A stretch of 64,000 nt of DNA from Erodium maritimum (GCA_963921825.1 OY997588.1:123748715-123812714), one strand, 5' to 3'; numbered from the stretch's first letter, positions 32,105 through 44,830 are shown. The notes: generated by a model from the sequence alone, not told the origin. A program made the numbers and translations.

Positions 32105-35100
32105 ATCTCCCACTTGGAGACTGTCCATGAATGTCTTCACTTCACTCCTACTCATGTAACTCCAATAACACCCCAATGCACCATCAATAAGCTTCTGAGG
32201 TAGTGAGACATCTTCCTTCAACTAACCATGAAGGCCAGCTGAAGTTATGCATAACTTCAGCTTCTCCGTTGTAACAACCTTGGTCAACATATCTGCAGGA
32301 TTCTTTGACCCAAGGATTTTCTTCAAGGACAAAGTACCATCATTCATTAATCCTCTAATGAAATGATATCTCAACTGGATATGCTTCATCCTAGCATGAA
32401 ACACAGGATTCTTGGCGAGATGAATGGCGCTCTGACTATCGCTATACAAAAGACTGTCTGCCTGTTTCTTCCCTAACTCCTCCAAGAAATTCTTCAACCA
32501 TATCATTTCCTTTCCAACTTCTGAAATAGCCATGTACTCAGCTTCAGTGGTTGAAAGAGCAACACTCTTCTGCAGTCGAGACATCCAACTAACTACTGTG
32601 CCACCCAAGGTAAAGACGTACCCTGTAGTACTCTTCCTTGTGTCCAAACATCCACCTAAGTCTGCATCAGAAAACCCTTCTAAGATTACATCCTTCTTCT
32701 TGAAATGTAGTGCAACCTTTGAAGTGCCTTTCAAGTAGCGAAACAACCACTTGACTGCTTCCCAATGCTCTCTCCCAGGATTAGACATGAATCTACTAAC
32801 AACTCCCACTGCATGTGCAATGTCTGGCCTTGTGCAAACCATTGCGTACATCAAACTGCCCACTGCTGATGCGTACGGGACTTTAGCCATTTCTTCCTTG
32901 TCTTTATCCGTCTTAGGTGACTGTTCTCGAGTGAGTTTGAAGTGACCTCCCAACGGCGTACTTCTTGTCTTATCATCTTGGAGACTGAACTTGTTCAAGA
33001 TCTTCTCAATATACTTCTCTTGAGATAACTTTAAACTTCCATCAGATCGATCCCTACTGATGCTCATTCCGAGTATTTGCTTCGTTGCGCCTAAGTCCTT
33101 CATCTCAAACTCTTCAGACATATGTCTCTTCAACTTGTTGATTTCTACCATGTTGGATCCTGCAATCAACATGTCATCAACGTATAACAATAATATGATG
33201 TAGGATGCATTGAAATGCTTGACATAACAACAATGATCCATGACACATCTTGAGTATCCACTCCTCATCATAAAATCGTCAAACTTCAAGTACCATTGTC
33301 TTGGTGCTTGTTTCAGACCATACAAACTTTTCTGCAATTTGCAAACTAGGTCTTCACTCCCAGCTCTCTGGAAACCCTCTGGCTGTACCATATAAATATC
33401 TTCGTCAAGATCACCATGTAAGAACGCGGTCTTCACATCTAGTTGCTCTAGATGAAGATCCTCTGCAGCCACGATACCTAACACAAGCCTGATAGTAGTC
33501 ATCTTGACTACTGGAGAGAATATCTCGTTGTAGTCAATCCCCTTCTTCTGTTGAAAGCCTTTGACTACTAACCTTGCCTTGTGCCTCTTGCTACCATCAT
33601 GTTCTTCCTTGACCCTGAACACCCATTTATTTTGTAGAGCCTTTTTCCCAGCCGGTAACTTAGTCAATGACCAAGTTTCATTCTTTTCAAGAGATTTCAT
33701 CTCTTCATCCATGGCTGACTCCCACTTAATCGAATCATCCATTTGAACTGCCTCTGTATAACACTGAGGCTCTCCATTCTCAGTCAACAATAGATAATGT
33801 AGTGATGGAGAGAACCGTTCTGGAGGTCTTGAAACTCTGCTCGATCTCCTCACTTCAGCTACTGGGGTAGCCGGTACTATCTCCTCATTATTTTCTTATA
33901 GTTGACTCTCACTGCCGCCTGTAACATCTTCTATTGTAATATCTTCCAACATTGCTTCTTCCTTGCCTTCGGGTTCTTTAGTGATATCTTGCTCCACACT
34001 CAAGCGATCCTTGTACATAGTGCTTTCACAGAATGTGACATCCCTGCTTCTGATGACTTTCATCTTTGACTCATCCCAGAATCTATACCTCATGTCATCA
34101 GATCCATAGCCAATGAATGCACACTTCTTTGCTTTTGGATCAAGCTTGTCTCTGTCGGAATCCTTTACTCTCACATAAGAAACACAACCAAAAACTCGCA
34201 AATGTTGAAGATTTACCTCTTTTCCACGCCATTCTTCTTCAGGAATCTTGAATCCCAAAGGAACTGAGGGTCCACGATTGATGAGGTATGCTGTTGTGCT
34301 CACTATGTTTGCCCAAAACCTTTTAGGCAATCCTGCTTGAATCCTCATACTCTTCGCCCTCTCGTTCAGCGTTCTGTTCATCCTCTCAGCAACACCATTA
34401 TGTTGGGGCGTCTCAGGCTCAGTCTTTAGCATCCTTATACCATGCTCAGCACAATAATCAATAAACTCATCACTACTATACTCACCACCATTGTCAGACT
34501 TTAAACACTTCACTTTTAAGTCAGTTTCATTCTCAACAGCAGCTTTCCACTTCTTAAAGGTATTAAAAACTTCATCCTTGTGCTTTAGAAAGTAAACCCA
34601 TACCTTTCTTGTGGAGTCATCAATGAAGGTGACATAGTAGCGAGATCCTCCAATGGATGGAACTTTTGTAGGTCCATACACGTCTGAATGCACCATTTCC
34701 AGCTTCTTTGCCTTAGGAGGTTTCCCTGACTTTGCAAAGCTAACTCGTTTCTGCTTTCCGAACACACATGGTTCGCAAAAACTAACCTTCACATTCTTCA
34801 GTTCTGGAATCTTCCCCTTTGAAGCTAATATCTTCATTCCTTTCTCACTCATATGCCCAAGTCGTTGGTGCCATAGAGTTGAAGGATCAGGCCCATCAGT
34901 AACTGCATTAACCTCTTCCACTGGCATCTCTGCCATGTACAAAGTTCCTCTCTTCCATCCTCGAGCAATAATCAAATTCCCTTTTGATACCTTCCATTGG
35001 CCGTTCTTAAAGGTTATACCGTATCCCAAACTGTCCAGATGACTTACATAGATCAACATTCTCCTTATGGTAGGGATATACCTTACATCTTTTAACGTCC

Positions 35101-36137
35101 AAATTGTACCCATGGGAGTTTTGAGATTCACATCTCCTATGCCCGCAATTTCTTCCGTCTCATCATTGGCTAGATGAACTATACCTTTTATAGGTCTAAA
35201 ATTCACTAGCATATTTTTATAATGGGTAGTATGGAAAGAAGCACCTGAATCCATGATCCATGACTCAACCGGGCTTTCTACACAATCAATCAAAGCATCA
35301 TCTTCAAATTCTTCTGTCGCATTCACCGAGTTGTTCTCCTTTCTTTCCTTCTTTGGGTTCGGGCATTGACTCTTGAAGTGGCCAGTTTGTTGACAATTAT
35401 AGCAAGTCACGTCTGCTTTGCTCTTAGATTGTCCTCTCCTTCTGGACTTCGATCTGCCTCGCCCTTTGTTCTTACCCCTTTCATAATTCCTACCTCTTCC
35501 GTCCACGTTCAACACGGAGCCTGACGATTCTCCAGAATTCCTTCTATGAATATCTTCCCCAAGAATCAAGTCTCTTATCCCCTCGAACGACAATTTAGTA
35601 GATCCAGACGAACTACTAACTGCTGTGACGGTTCCTGACCAACTATCAGGTAACGAAGACAGCAACAATAGGGCTTGTACCTCATCATCGAATTTAATAT
35701 CCACTGACACTAATCTGGATAGTATCGTATTAAATTCGTTCACATGATCGGTAACATTAACACCTTCCCTCATCTTCGTATTAACTAATAGACGAATCAA
35801 ATATACCTTGTTTGATGCAGACGGCTTTTCGTACATATTTGATAGCGCCTTTATTAGTCCGTAGGTAGTTGTCTCCTTCATTACGTTGTAGGCAACGTTC
35901 CTTGTTAGTGTCAACCTCACCGCACCAAGTGCTTGTCGATCTAGCAACTGTCAATCGGCCGAACTTAGCTTCTCTGGTTTGATCTCTGACAACGGTTCAT
36001 GTAGCTTCTTCTGGTACAGATAATCCTCAATCTGCATCTTCCAGAATCCAAAATCTTTCCCATCGAACTTGTCGATTCGAACTTTCCCATCTTCTACCAT
36101 TGCTCCCACTTGCCACGAACCTGGCTCTGATACCAGT

Positions 36138-36406
36138 TGTTGGGGTATAACAACGTGGAACAATATTCAAGCAAGAAGAAACCAAGGGAAAATAAGCAAT
36201 CACACAAGAACACAAGAATTTACGTGGTTCGGCAAGTTGCCTACGTCCACGGTCTCACTACTCTCTTCTTATTGCTCCCACAATGAATGAATATTTTGGG
36301 TTTACAAGTACATGGTATTTATAGGAGAAGACAATGGGTAAAATAAGGTAGGAATTAGGTTTCCTAATCATAATAGGAAATATCCTCTAATTGCCTACTC
36401 AAGTCT
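36138..36406 (-). repeat. Copia 5' LTR (partial)
   Basis: The inner 269 bp of the LTR; the outer part is missing where the giant TG...CA element begins. Confidence 0.9.
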
Positions 36407-38948
36407 TGTAAAACCCGCTTCGTTTAAAAGTGTAGTAAAGTGCAATTTGGAAACGTCGAGGTGTGACTTTGTAACAAATAAATTTTTGAAGGAAAAATCA
36501 AAAAAAAAAAGAGAAAAGAGAGAGTGGCAGCAGTGTGGGCCGAGCTCGGATTTGGGCCAGCTCTGGCCCATTCGCATGACCTGCGCGGCCCGGACCACAA
36601 GCCCAACCCAGAACCACGCAGCTCCTCTATAAATAGGGGTCGAAACCCTAAAATGGGTACTGTTCACACCAGCTCCCTCGCCCCTTCGTCTTCCCTCCCT
36701 CCAGATCGGCGCCGGCGACCTGTGAGCTCGCCCTCCCTCTCCGGCCACGCCATCGACCGCGCCGAGCCCTCACCTCTTCCCTCCGAGCTTCAAGCGAACC
36801 TCCCACGGCCAGAATCAGAGCGAGCCCGCCGGAGAACGTGCGACATCTCCGAGCTCGATCTCGCCCGATACCCTCGCCGTCCTCCTCTTCTCCGTGAGCC
36901 ACCGCCGGACAGCCGGCCTAGCGAGCTGGGTAAGGACGAACACCGCCGTCAGAAACCCGAGCTCCGTCGAACTCCACTCGCCGGAGAAGACGAGCCCTCG
37001 CCAGATCCGAACGAGAAACGAGCGTGGGTTCTCACCGGAGCCACCGCCGCCACGACCTCGGGTTCGCCGTGGATCTGCCGCCCTCCTCCACCTCATTCCC
37101 TCGTCAGAGTACCTCACCCGCCGCCGTGGAAGACCGCCGGAGCAACCCTTGCTCGCCGGCGTCATGCCAAGTTCAGGCCATCCTCACCAGGCCAGTTCGG
37201 GCTGGACAGAACCGGGCCCTGGGCCAGAAAGGAAATGGGCCGAGAAGGCCTTGGGCCTGTAAGAAGAATCGGGCCAGCCAGACCAGAAGACGGGCCTTGG
37301 CCCATTGTGGACTCGGGCTTTGGGCCCAGTTGGACTTCAAGACCGGGTCTGGACCAGGTTCGTGTTCGGATCCGGGTCTTCCGGACTGTTAAGGAAACCG
37401 TTTTAATAATCAGACTTAATTAACCGGTTTAACGAATTCAAGGTGAGACTTTGAACTGGAAATTCTTGGTTAAATCAAAGGATCTTTGGACTTTTACCGT
37501 TTGTTTGACTGGGCTTTTCTTTGTCAAAATCTAGACGGGACTTCGCCCGAGATCGAGGGCTTGGACCCGAGCTAGAAGAGCAAAGATCACGCCGGGACCC
37601 GAGTGAAGAACGGAGTAGTGACCACCGGGCTTCATCAAAGCGTTGAGAGGAAGACCTCGAGGTAGGGAAAGCCTTAACCTCTCGTTATGACGCTTAGTAT
37701 GCATGTTAGGTTAATAAAATTGGAAAAGGTCCTAGAAATGCCTATAGGATGCGAATAACTAGCATAATCGTCTTTCAATTCCTAATAACCGGAAGTGTCT
37801 AGTGGTGACCGATTAGGATGCCATTCACTAGTGTAATTCGCTTTCAATACTTGGGATTTGATTGTCTGGTAGAGGAGCCTTGGCAAAGCCCTCGGATTAG
37901 TTGCGTGTTAGGATCACATGCTTGGTCGTTTGATTGCTTAGTGGATAGGCTAAAGAGTCTAATGAAACTAGTGGATTTGCATGTGAAAATGCTCTCTTGA
38001 AGGTTTTTATGATTAGTGGATTATACTCGTACTTGCTCGTTGATTACATTCGAATGATTACTTGATTTACTTGAATGGTTGTTTGGAGCATCGAGTATGA
38101 CTGGTTGTACCGAGCGGTGCAATCAGGTGATCGATGCCCTGGTGGTTCGAAACTGGTAAGTGAACGGTAAGTTGGGATTGTGTGATTGGTGTGCTATGTT
38201 TGCGTGATACGTGTACTGCTCGTTGTGGTGAATTGGTGATGTGTGAGCCATGTGTGGAATTGATTTGGTGGTTGTTGAGCTTATAGTACTTCGTGTTCGG
38301 TTGAGTGCGTATTCAATTATTAACTGCTTATTATTAAACTGTCCAAGTGTATGCTCCCTATGGGAGTAATACCTTGGTTCCCGAGGACATAAAATCCCTT
38401 GGAGACGTTTTTGAGAATCCCGATGATAAGCGCCCCGAAGGGTTGTTTCCGGTCGCCTCAATGTTATGCGTCTACTCTGGATTTGAGGGAAAATCCGAGA
38501 GGACACATTATGTGGATCGGAGGGTGGAGACTTCATGTGCCACGGCATTGGGTGATTTATCTATTACCTATGTTTGTCATGATGTTTTTGGTTGACTTTA
38601 TTGTTGATCTTATTGAGTTGAAGGTCCATCTTGTTATGTGTTTTCCCTACTGAGCGCAAGCTCACCCCTACGAGTTTATTGTTGTGTTTACAGGCTTGAT
38701 AGAGGAGTAGAGGCTCGGGAGCTCTCGGTGTGGGTGTCCTTAGAGACTTCGTTTTTATCTTTATTTCTGTCGAACCAGATTTTGTGGAGATATATTATTA
38801 CACCCCTGGAGGGTTATTCTTGTTTAAACTAGATCATGTGGATTGGAGCTTTTCTATTGGAGGTTTTCAGGATTTAAATGTTGTTTTATTATTTTATTGT
38901 CTTCTATTACTCGTCATGCCTCGAGTCCGGGCGATAACCGGATTTGGG
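36407..38948 (+). mobile_element. Giant TG...CA element, probable solo LTR (copy 2)
   Basis: LTR-type fossil inserted in the Copia 5' LTR. It begins TGTAAAACCCGC; TATA box TATAAATA at 36628-36635 is followed by a GC-rich segment with a long arginine/proline-rich open frame that is probably not a gene. It shares CTCGAGGTAGGGAAAG near 37655 and the palindromic box near 38647 with the other copies. The last bases of the family (GGCGTGACA) are missing at the right, and the remaining part of the Copia LTR does not follow, so a deletion has removed this junction. Confidence 0.7.
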
Positions 38949-39474
38949 TTGGTTCGAGTATCTTTCCGGTTGTAACCACCGAGGGGGTATGACCAGGCCT
39001 ACGGAGGTAGTTGTAACCACTGAGTTCGGACATGACTAGATCCCCTGTGCGAGAAATCGTCCAGGTCGAGGTTCGTGGGATGAGCACAATAAGGATACCG
39101 GAAATGGTCGGAGAGAGAGAGGAGGTTGTCGATTTCTTCCTAGGTTGGAAGGGCTTTATAAAGTCATAAGAGGAGCCAGGGGCATGCACCAAGGTGGCAT
39201 CAGTGGCGGTTTCACAGAGGGGATAATAACATATCTAGGTAGTTCGTCACATGGATAAGGGAAAAACCGAAAATGATTTTTGGGCGAGTGAAGGAGGTAT
39301 GGGTCATTGATAAAGATCGGGGTGTTGTGATTAGTATGAAGAACGACACATGAGAAGGAAACACGATTGAGGAGTCTCCAGAAAAGAAGAATAAGAAAAG
39401 TGGAAACCTAAAAATTAATTTGATGATAATAAATAAATAAAATTGAAGTACCCTAATCGAGTGAACAATGTCAA
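38949..39474. other. Unassigned stretch between two retroelements
   Basis: Moderate GC. It contains a near-repeat of GGTTGTAACCACCGAG / AGTTGTAACCACTGAG at about 38968 and 39009. No protein domain or borders were recognised. Confidence 0.3.
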
Positions 39475-41976
39475 ACCTTAATACTACCTAACTAAGTCGA
39501 AGCTCTCTCTTTCTCTCTCTTCTGGGTGCTAGGGTTAGGGTTTTGCGTGAACTTCTTCCATTTCAATGGCTTTCACGAGTGATATAGAGGGTGGGGAGGA
39601 GTCCTTCGACGGCGTGCAATTCCAGGGATCGCGTCTGTCGGAGGCGGTTGAGCAGGTAACGGAAAACGAGACGGAGTCGGGGACGGTGGCATTAGGGGCT
39701 GCCGTGGGGGACGATCTCGTGATCTCCGATGGTGTTTTGACGGCGCGGGATGAGAACATATCACCGATGCGTTTCTCGGCCCATCGAACGGAGGAGGAAG
39801 GTTGGGTCGTAGGGGGACGGATCCAACCGGTGCCGAGTTGTGTTCGCCGAACTTCGGCGAGAGGCCCACGTCCACGGCGTCTGGGGAGTGGCTCGGGCCG
39901 GAGAGTGCAGGATATCGATGGCGACTGGGGGGCTCTACAGACAGCCGGAGTCGGGGAAGAGAGTTCTCCGTCGTTGCCGAAGTCGGGGAGGGTGGCCCAA
40001 GAGGGTGAGGAAGGAGTCCCGATCCTGGTGTCCTCGGACACGGCAATCACGCCGGAGGAGTCGGTGACGACTGTTGCGTGGAGGAGAAGCAAAGGGAAAG
40101 GACTAGCGGCGCGGGAAGACGCTAGGGTTTTGGTAGAGGACTTGGGTCGGACTGAGGAGCACGTGGGCTTGGGCCGAGGATTAATGGTGGATGCTCGGCG
40201 GGCTGTGAGACAGAGTCTGGGTTGGACCCCGTGGCCTGGATTGGGCCAGAGGCCGTGATGGTCTCGGGTGGGTGGGGATGACGTAGCCCGGTGGGCGGCC
40301 AGGTTTGGAGCAGGTCGGGTCCACGGACCGGGTGAAGAGCAGAATGGGTCGGGGCTGCCCGGATATGGAGCCGGGTCGGGACAGGGTCCGCGAGTGGTGA
40401 AAGGACACAGATCGAACCCGGTTCGTCACCCAACCCAGGCAGATCGACCGGATCTGATGCAGAATGACAACCCGTTTGGACCACAGGGGAGAGATTGGCC
40501 TTCCTCGGGAGAACAAGTCGGGGACTTGGGATCCCAAATGGTCGCCATGAGGATCAAGGAGGTCGTGGTACCGGTTCAGGAGGTCACTGGACGTGGAAAT
40601 CTGTATAGATTCGTGCTGGCAGCTAAGGTCCTAACATCCAAGAAGATTTTCTGAAAGTCAGTGGTAGCGCGAATAGAAGATGTATGGGGAATGAAGGTCG
40701 AGGCAAAACCCTTGGAGGGGGATTTGGTCGCTTTTTTCTTCAAGACAGCTAAGGAAAGGGAAAGAGTGTTGTTTGGTGAACCGTGGTCCTTATGGGACTC
40801 CTTTGTTCTATTTACGGATCTGAGGGCCCATATGCAAGTAAAGGATCTGGAGTTTCATTATTTCTCAGTCTGGGCACGGGTATCGAACTTACCTATGGGG
40901 GCATGGACGAGAGTTGTGGGGTTCAGAGTGGGGAACACGCTGGGGGTCTGCCAAGGTGTGGATGTGGACAAGGAGGGTCTCTGCTGGGGGGACTTTATGA
41001 AGATCAGAATCAGGGCGGATATAATAGTACCTCTACAGAGTCAACTATGGTTTCGACTATCTGTATCCCAGGTACAAACTCGGCTGGTTATTTCTTATGA
41101 ACATTTACCTTAGCACTGTTTTGGTTGTTGCTGTGCGGATCATCTGTTTCCGGTTTTTCCGGTGGTTGGGGGAGTTCGGGGATCATCGTTGAAGGCGCCG
41201 GTGGACCTGAGATCGGCCTGGAGAAGGCAAAACATGGGAAGGCTACCCCAGGGACGAATTGGACATATATGGGAGGTAAGGGAAGAGGGGGCCCCAATCA
41301 GGTGGATCCAAGGACGCCTCCACGGCATCAGGAAATGGGGAGGTATGGTGGCCAGAGGGAAAGGGATGAGGAGATACCGGTAGGATGGCTACCCCGTAAA
41401 CCTTCACCGTCGTTGTTTGGAAAGAAGAGGGCGGAGAGGGATGAGGACCCTGAGGAGGAGGAAGGATCATCGGCGTCTGATGGGGCGTCACAAGTAGCGG
41501 CGGGGGGCTTCAAGCACCCCCGCCTCCAGGAATGAGTGCTGGGGGGCCCAGGGAGGGGTTGGTCGATTGTACCTCCTCCCTGGCAGATAGGTGGCATTGG
41601 TACTGCCAACAGTCGATAAGTTACTTCCCTACCATTTCGGAGTCAGCAATCCCGCGTTCAGGAGCCCTACCACTATCAGTCAAGGTAGGACGACGTACGC
41701 TGACTTACCGGGGAAGTAATCGGTCCACCACTGCAAAGTTATCATTTGATCTGCTCGATCAGTTTCTTATGGTTGGAGCATACTGTATCGGTGTCTCTGG
41801 ATGCTACCATAGTCCCACCCCTCCGACCGCCCTTATGCCCATGAGCAACATTTACTATTCATCAATTGTCTTTCAGTTTTATGTTAGTTTCTTGGTTTGT
41901 ATGGTGCTATTCGTATTAGCGGTCACCAGAATGCTTTAATTTATAATATCATATTTCTGCCTCAAAAAAAAAATTA
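39475..41976 (+). mobile_element. ORF1-only L1-like retroposon, copy B
   Basis: The 11-bp duplication AACAATGTCAA (39464-39474 and 41977-41987) bounds a 2.5-kb element. There is about 90 bp of pyrimidine-rich leader (CTCTCTCTTTCTCTC), an ORF1-type gene, a 440-bp 3' UTR homologous to copy A, and poly(A) at 41964-41973. No ORF2. Confidence 0.85.
39566..41535 (+). pseudogene. LINE ORF1-type protein, decayed
   Basis: Starts MAFTSDIEGGEESFDGV. DUF4283 is at about 40560-41000 (FVLAAKVLTSKKIF, FFFKTAKERERVLFGEPW, FHYFSVWARVSNLPMGAW), followed by a zinc-knuckle region at about 41115-41150 that has lost its last Cys compared with copy A. Three in-frame stops (near 40256, 40652 and 41111) and a frameshift after 41113 break it. 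The stop at 40652 replaces a Trp of copy A. Otherwise the frame is conserved along its whole length. Confidence 0.85.
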
Positions 41977-41987
41977 AACAATGTCAA

Positions 41988-42520
41988 TATCTTGTCAAAT
42001 AGAAAATAAATAACTAATTATAAAATGCACTAAAATGTTATTCGGATAATCATGTTAAAAATAATTTGGATAAACATATAATTGTGCATAAAACAAAACC
42101 AAACATGACCGGAGTTCGATGGGTCTAGTATCAATTATCATCATCATTGCTGTGTTGGGTGGGTTATTAGGTGAAGTGACCCACTTTCGTATTGCCAATT
42201 CTCGAGCTCACCAACATTGCCTTTTTTACTTCCTTAATCATCCTCACCAACAATCCTACTTAAACAACGAAATTATTAAAAGCTAGATGATTGACAATGT
42301 CATGTAAGCCTCTTTCAACCTTGTTAAAATCGTGACTTGTTTTCTCATTCAGGTATATTCATAGAACAAACAGTTAGTGTTACTGATATTCTGAAGCAAA
42401 AACATGACCATTCCTATAAGAACTTGCAACAAATGTAATTAAAAAGGAAGTTCCAACATTAGCACCGACATGATTAATGGCTGTAATAATCAAAGACAAT
42501 GAGTGCAGTGCAGAGACTTG
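41988..42520. other. Upstream region of the lipid-transfer protein gene
   Basis: AT-rich, no coding frame. It should contain the distal promoter of the gene starting at 42624. Confidence 0.4.
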
Positions 42521-42574
42521 GGCACCACCACTCCCACTATGGCACCGTTCTTTTCACACAACCTTTTTAGCTTC

Positions 42575-42582
42575 TTTAAATA
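42575..42582 (+). promoter_or_regulatory. Candidate TATA box of the LTP-like gene
   Basis: TTTAAATA lies 41 bp before the ATG at 42624. If used, the 5' UTR would be very short (about 10-20 nt), so this is tentative. Confidence 0.3.
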
Positions 42583-42623
42583 CCCAAAAGCATCATGTTA
42601 TTGTTCCACTGTGAATTTCAGAC

Positions 42624-43375
42624 ATGGAGCTCACTGCATTCAAGCTTCCATTTATGGTAGTGTTAATGTTGTCAATGTTGGTGAGGTTCGGAGCTCCAGA
42701 TGCAGCCCAAGACAGGGAGGAGTGTGGGGAGCAACTGGCGGGCCTGGCCACGTGTCTGCCTTACGTCGGGGAAGAGGCCAAGGCTCCAACCCCAGATTGC
42801 TGCAATGGCCTCAAGACACTGTTGAAGAGCAGCAAGAAATGTTTGTGTGTGATCGTAAGAGACAGGAACGATCCTGATTTGGGTCTCACCATCAATGCCA
42901 CTCTTGCTCTCGGCCTCCCTTCCGTGTGCCATGCCTCAGCTAATGTTTCAGAGTGTCCTGGTACACATGACTCACACTACATGGTACATGTTTTAATTGA
43001 TTGATTGATTGTTTGTCTAGTCTGTAATGGGGTTTGTCTTTTGTGCAGCTCTTCTTCACTTGGCTCCAAACTCAACAGAAGCTCAAGTTTTCTATGAGTT
43101 TGCTCACACCAGCTCTAACAACACTGCAACTAGCCCCACTCCTACTGGTATTTAAACAACATGCCTCAAAACAGATATGTTTTTATTTGGTACAAGAGTT
43201 GATTCGATTTTTTTTTATGTTTATGTGATCAGCTGCAGCAAATTCGACGAGTGGTAAAAGCGAGGGAACGAGTTCTAGTGATGGTTGCAGCAGCAGGAAG
43301 AGAAGGCTGAGTGTAGAGATTGTTGCTGCAGCACTTGTCTTGTTTTGGTCTGTTGCTTCATATTCAATCATGTGA
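42624..43375 (+). CDS. YLS3-like GPI-anchored non-specific lipid-transfer protein
   Basis: Three coding exons: 42624-42960, 43049-43147, 43233-43375, phases consistent, 192 residues. Residues 1-28 form a signal peptide. The eight-cysteine motif follows (C..C..CC..C-L-C..C..C, from [16 protein letters not shown] to VSECPALLHL), holding a hydrophobic pocket for lipids. Then comes a Ser/Thr/Asn-rich stretch with N-glycosylation-type sites and a C-terminal hydrophobic tail ([18 protein letters not shown]) expected to be replaced by a GPI anchor, placing the protein on the outer plasma membrane. The blocks [14 protein letters not shown] and RNDPDLGL are those of the Arabidopsis YLS3 (At2g44290) group. 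The intron positions, one just before the last part of the domain and one in the linker, are typical of LTPG genes. Lipid export to the cuticle or defence are plausible roles; the ligand is unknown. Confidence 0.92.
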
Positions 43376-43767
43376 GGCACATTTGTGTCATGTTCCTAAT
43401 AACATTGTTCATGGCTTTGTCCATGTGGTCTCTCCCCTTTTATCCCTCTCATTGTACATTACTGTTATTGACAGTTGCATTCATTTGTTTAAGATTGAAG
43501 GTTTCTCACACTTATCAATATGGCTGATGATAAGAAAAGGAAAAGTAAACTGTACTAAATGAGTTAATGAAGGGGGCTTCTTTGATCTCTCTGCTCCATT
43601 GCTTATGTTGTAGCCCGAAATTTCTCATCTGGAACGCACAGCAAAATCCGGAGATGGTTTGACTAAGTAGATAATGATTTTTTTTCCACTTCAAATATTG
43701 ATTAATTTGAAATTTTAAAAAAAATGGACCGAACCTTATCCGTCGATCAATCACCCTTAGAATATTT
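43376..43767. other. 3' UTR and flank of the LTP-like gene
   Basis: T-rich sequence expected to hold the 3' UTR. No further gene. Confidence 0.4.
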
Positions 43768-44830
43768 TTTTGATAAAGGATGATAATTTATTCAAAATAA
43801 TTGAGAAAAGTACAATAAAAGCAGGTGACTAAAAGTTCGACCTGATAAATCAAACAACAAAGAACTTTGTTTCTTTATTTGATAAGCAAATATAGATAGA
43901 TCAAGCCTGAATTAACAGGGTAAGATCAAGGGACAAAATCCTCATACACAGGAGGAGAGCGATTCAAGCCATAAGTGCTAAAGTAAAAGACCCTGAACAT
44001 ATAACGGTTTATTGCACACATGACTAAGGGCTTGATTGTCATTCCAAGAAAGAAGCATAAGGGCGAAGAACCCTTGTAGAACGCGCTAGTCCAAAGGAGT
44101 AAATTGCAGCTTAACAAAGGTGGCCTCAACCGAGTCAAAAAAACCTATTAAAAATCGACCCAATTATACGGATCCACAAATGTCATAGGGTCAAATATGC
44201 AAGCTTAACGTACTCCTCTTCAGATGTACCAGACCCTCCCAGAAGAAAACAAGGTTAAAAACAGAGCCCGACATGACAATAAAATCCCCACACCAAGTTT
44301 GAACCCGAGACCACAATAACCAAGCGAAGGGACAATGTATGAAAAGGTGGTTTGAGTCTTCAAACTCCAATTTACAATTCGGACAGAGCATGTCAACTAA
44401 AGATATTCGACAACCTTACCCCTCCTAAAACACTAGAGATGGAATAGCATTATGTATTATCAACAACAAAAGAAGGTGGCCAATTCTTAGTCCAAATAAA
44501 CCTAGACCAAGAAGGATTAGACGATGGAGGAGCCTCCAAAAGATTATAAATTGTGGCAGTCTTGAAACGAGGATATTTTGTCCAGACAATAAATCAACCC
44601 CGTCAAACATGAGGGTTAGAGGTATCTAACTTTCTCCCATAGCACCAAACCAAATGATGACATTCTTAAGTATCACGATGTGAATCATTTGAAAAGAGGA
44701 AATCTTTCACAAAGTTATTAAACCACCAGATGCTTCAGAAGAGAGTATGAAACCCCAATCATCCAAAAATACATTAACTCTTGATATTCCCAAGAAAAAA
44801 ATTATATACCTTTGATTCCTACAAAAACAC
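43768..44830 (-). mobile_element. L1-type LINE, 3' part of ORF2
   Basis: Minus-strand frames show the zf-RVT signature (LCPNCKLEFEDSNHLFIHCPFAWLLW, at 44391-44300, shown in two overlapping parts: CPNCKLEFEDSNHLFIHC then PFAWLLW) and, upstream, an IIHNAIPSL block. Several stops and shifts are present. A T run at about 43768-43775 is the poly(A) end. The 5' end is ragged near 44830; the rest of ORF2 is missing. Confidence 0.75.

Larger units (their letters stand above)
31766..36406 (-). mobile_element. Ty1/Copia retrotransposon, young fossil cut by another element
   Basis: Minus-orientation Copia element. 3' LTR 31766-32104, polypurine tract just inside it, coding region in the order RNase H, reverse transcriptase, integrase, pre-integrase domain, zinc knuckle and gag from left to right, a tRNA-Met primer site (36118-36136), and a partial 5' LTR (36138-36406). 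The pol part is largely open; overall it has about two or three breaks and is also cut at its 5' LTR by the element starting at 36407. The two LTRs differ at only 2 of about 269 shared positions, which suggests insertion well under a million years ago. Confidence 0.92.

Noticed and set aside
36524-37423. 299-codon open frame, Arg/Pro/Ser-rich
   Set aside because: Lies in the GC-rich part of a giant LTR-type element, has no domain, and other copies are open in different frames.
38123-38653. Open frames of 80-140 codons on both strands
   Set aside because: Non-coding part of giant element copy 2; no domain.
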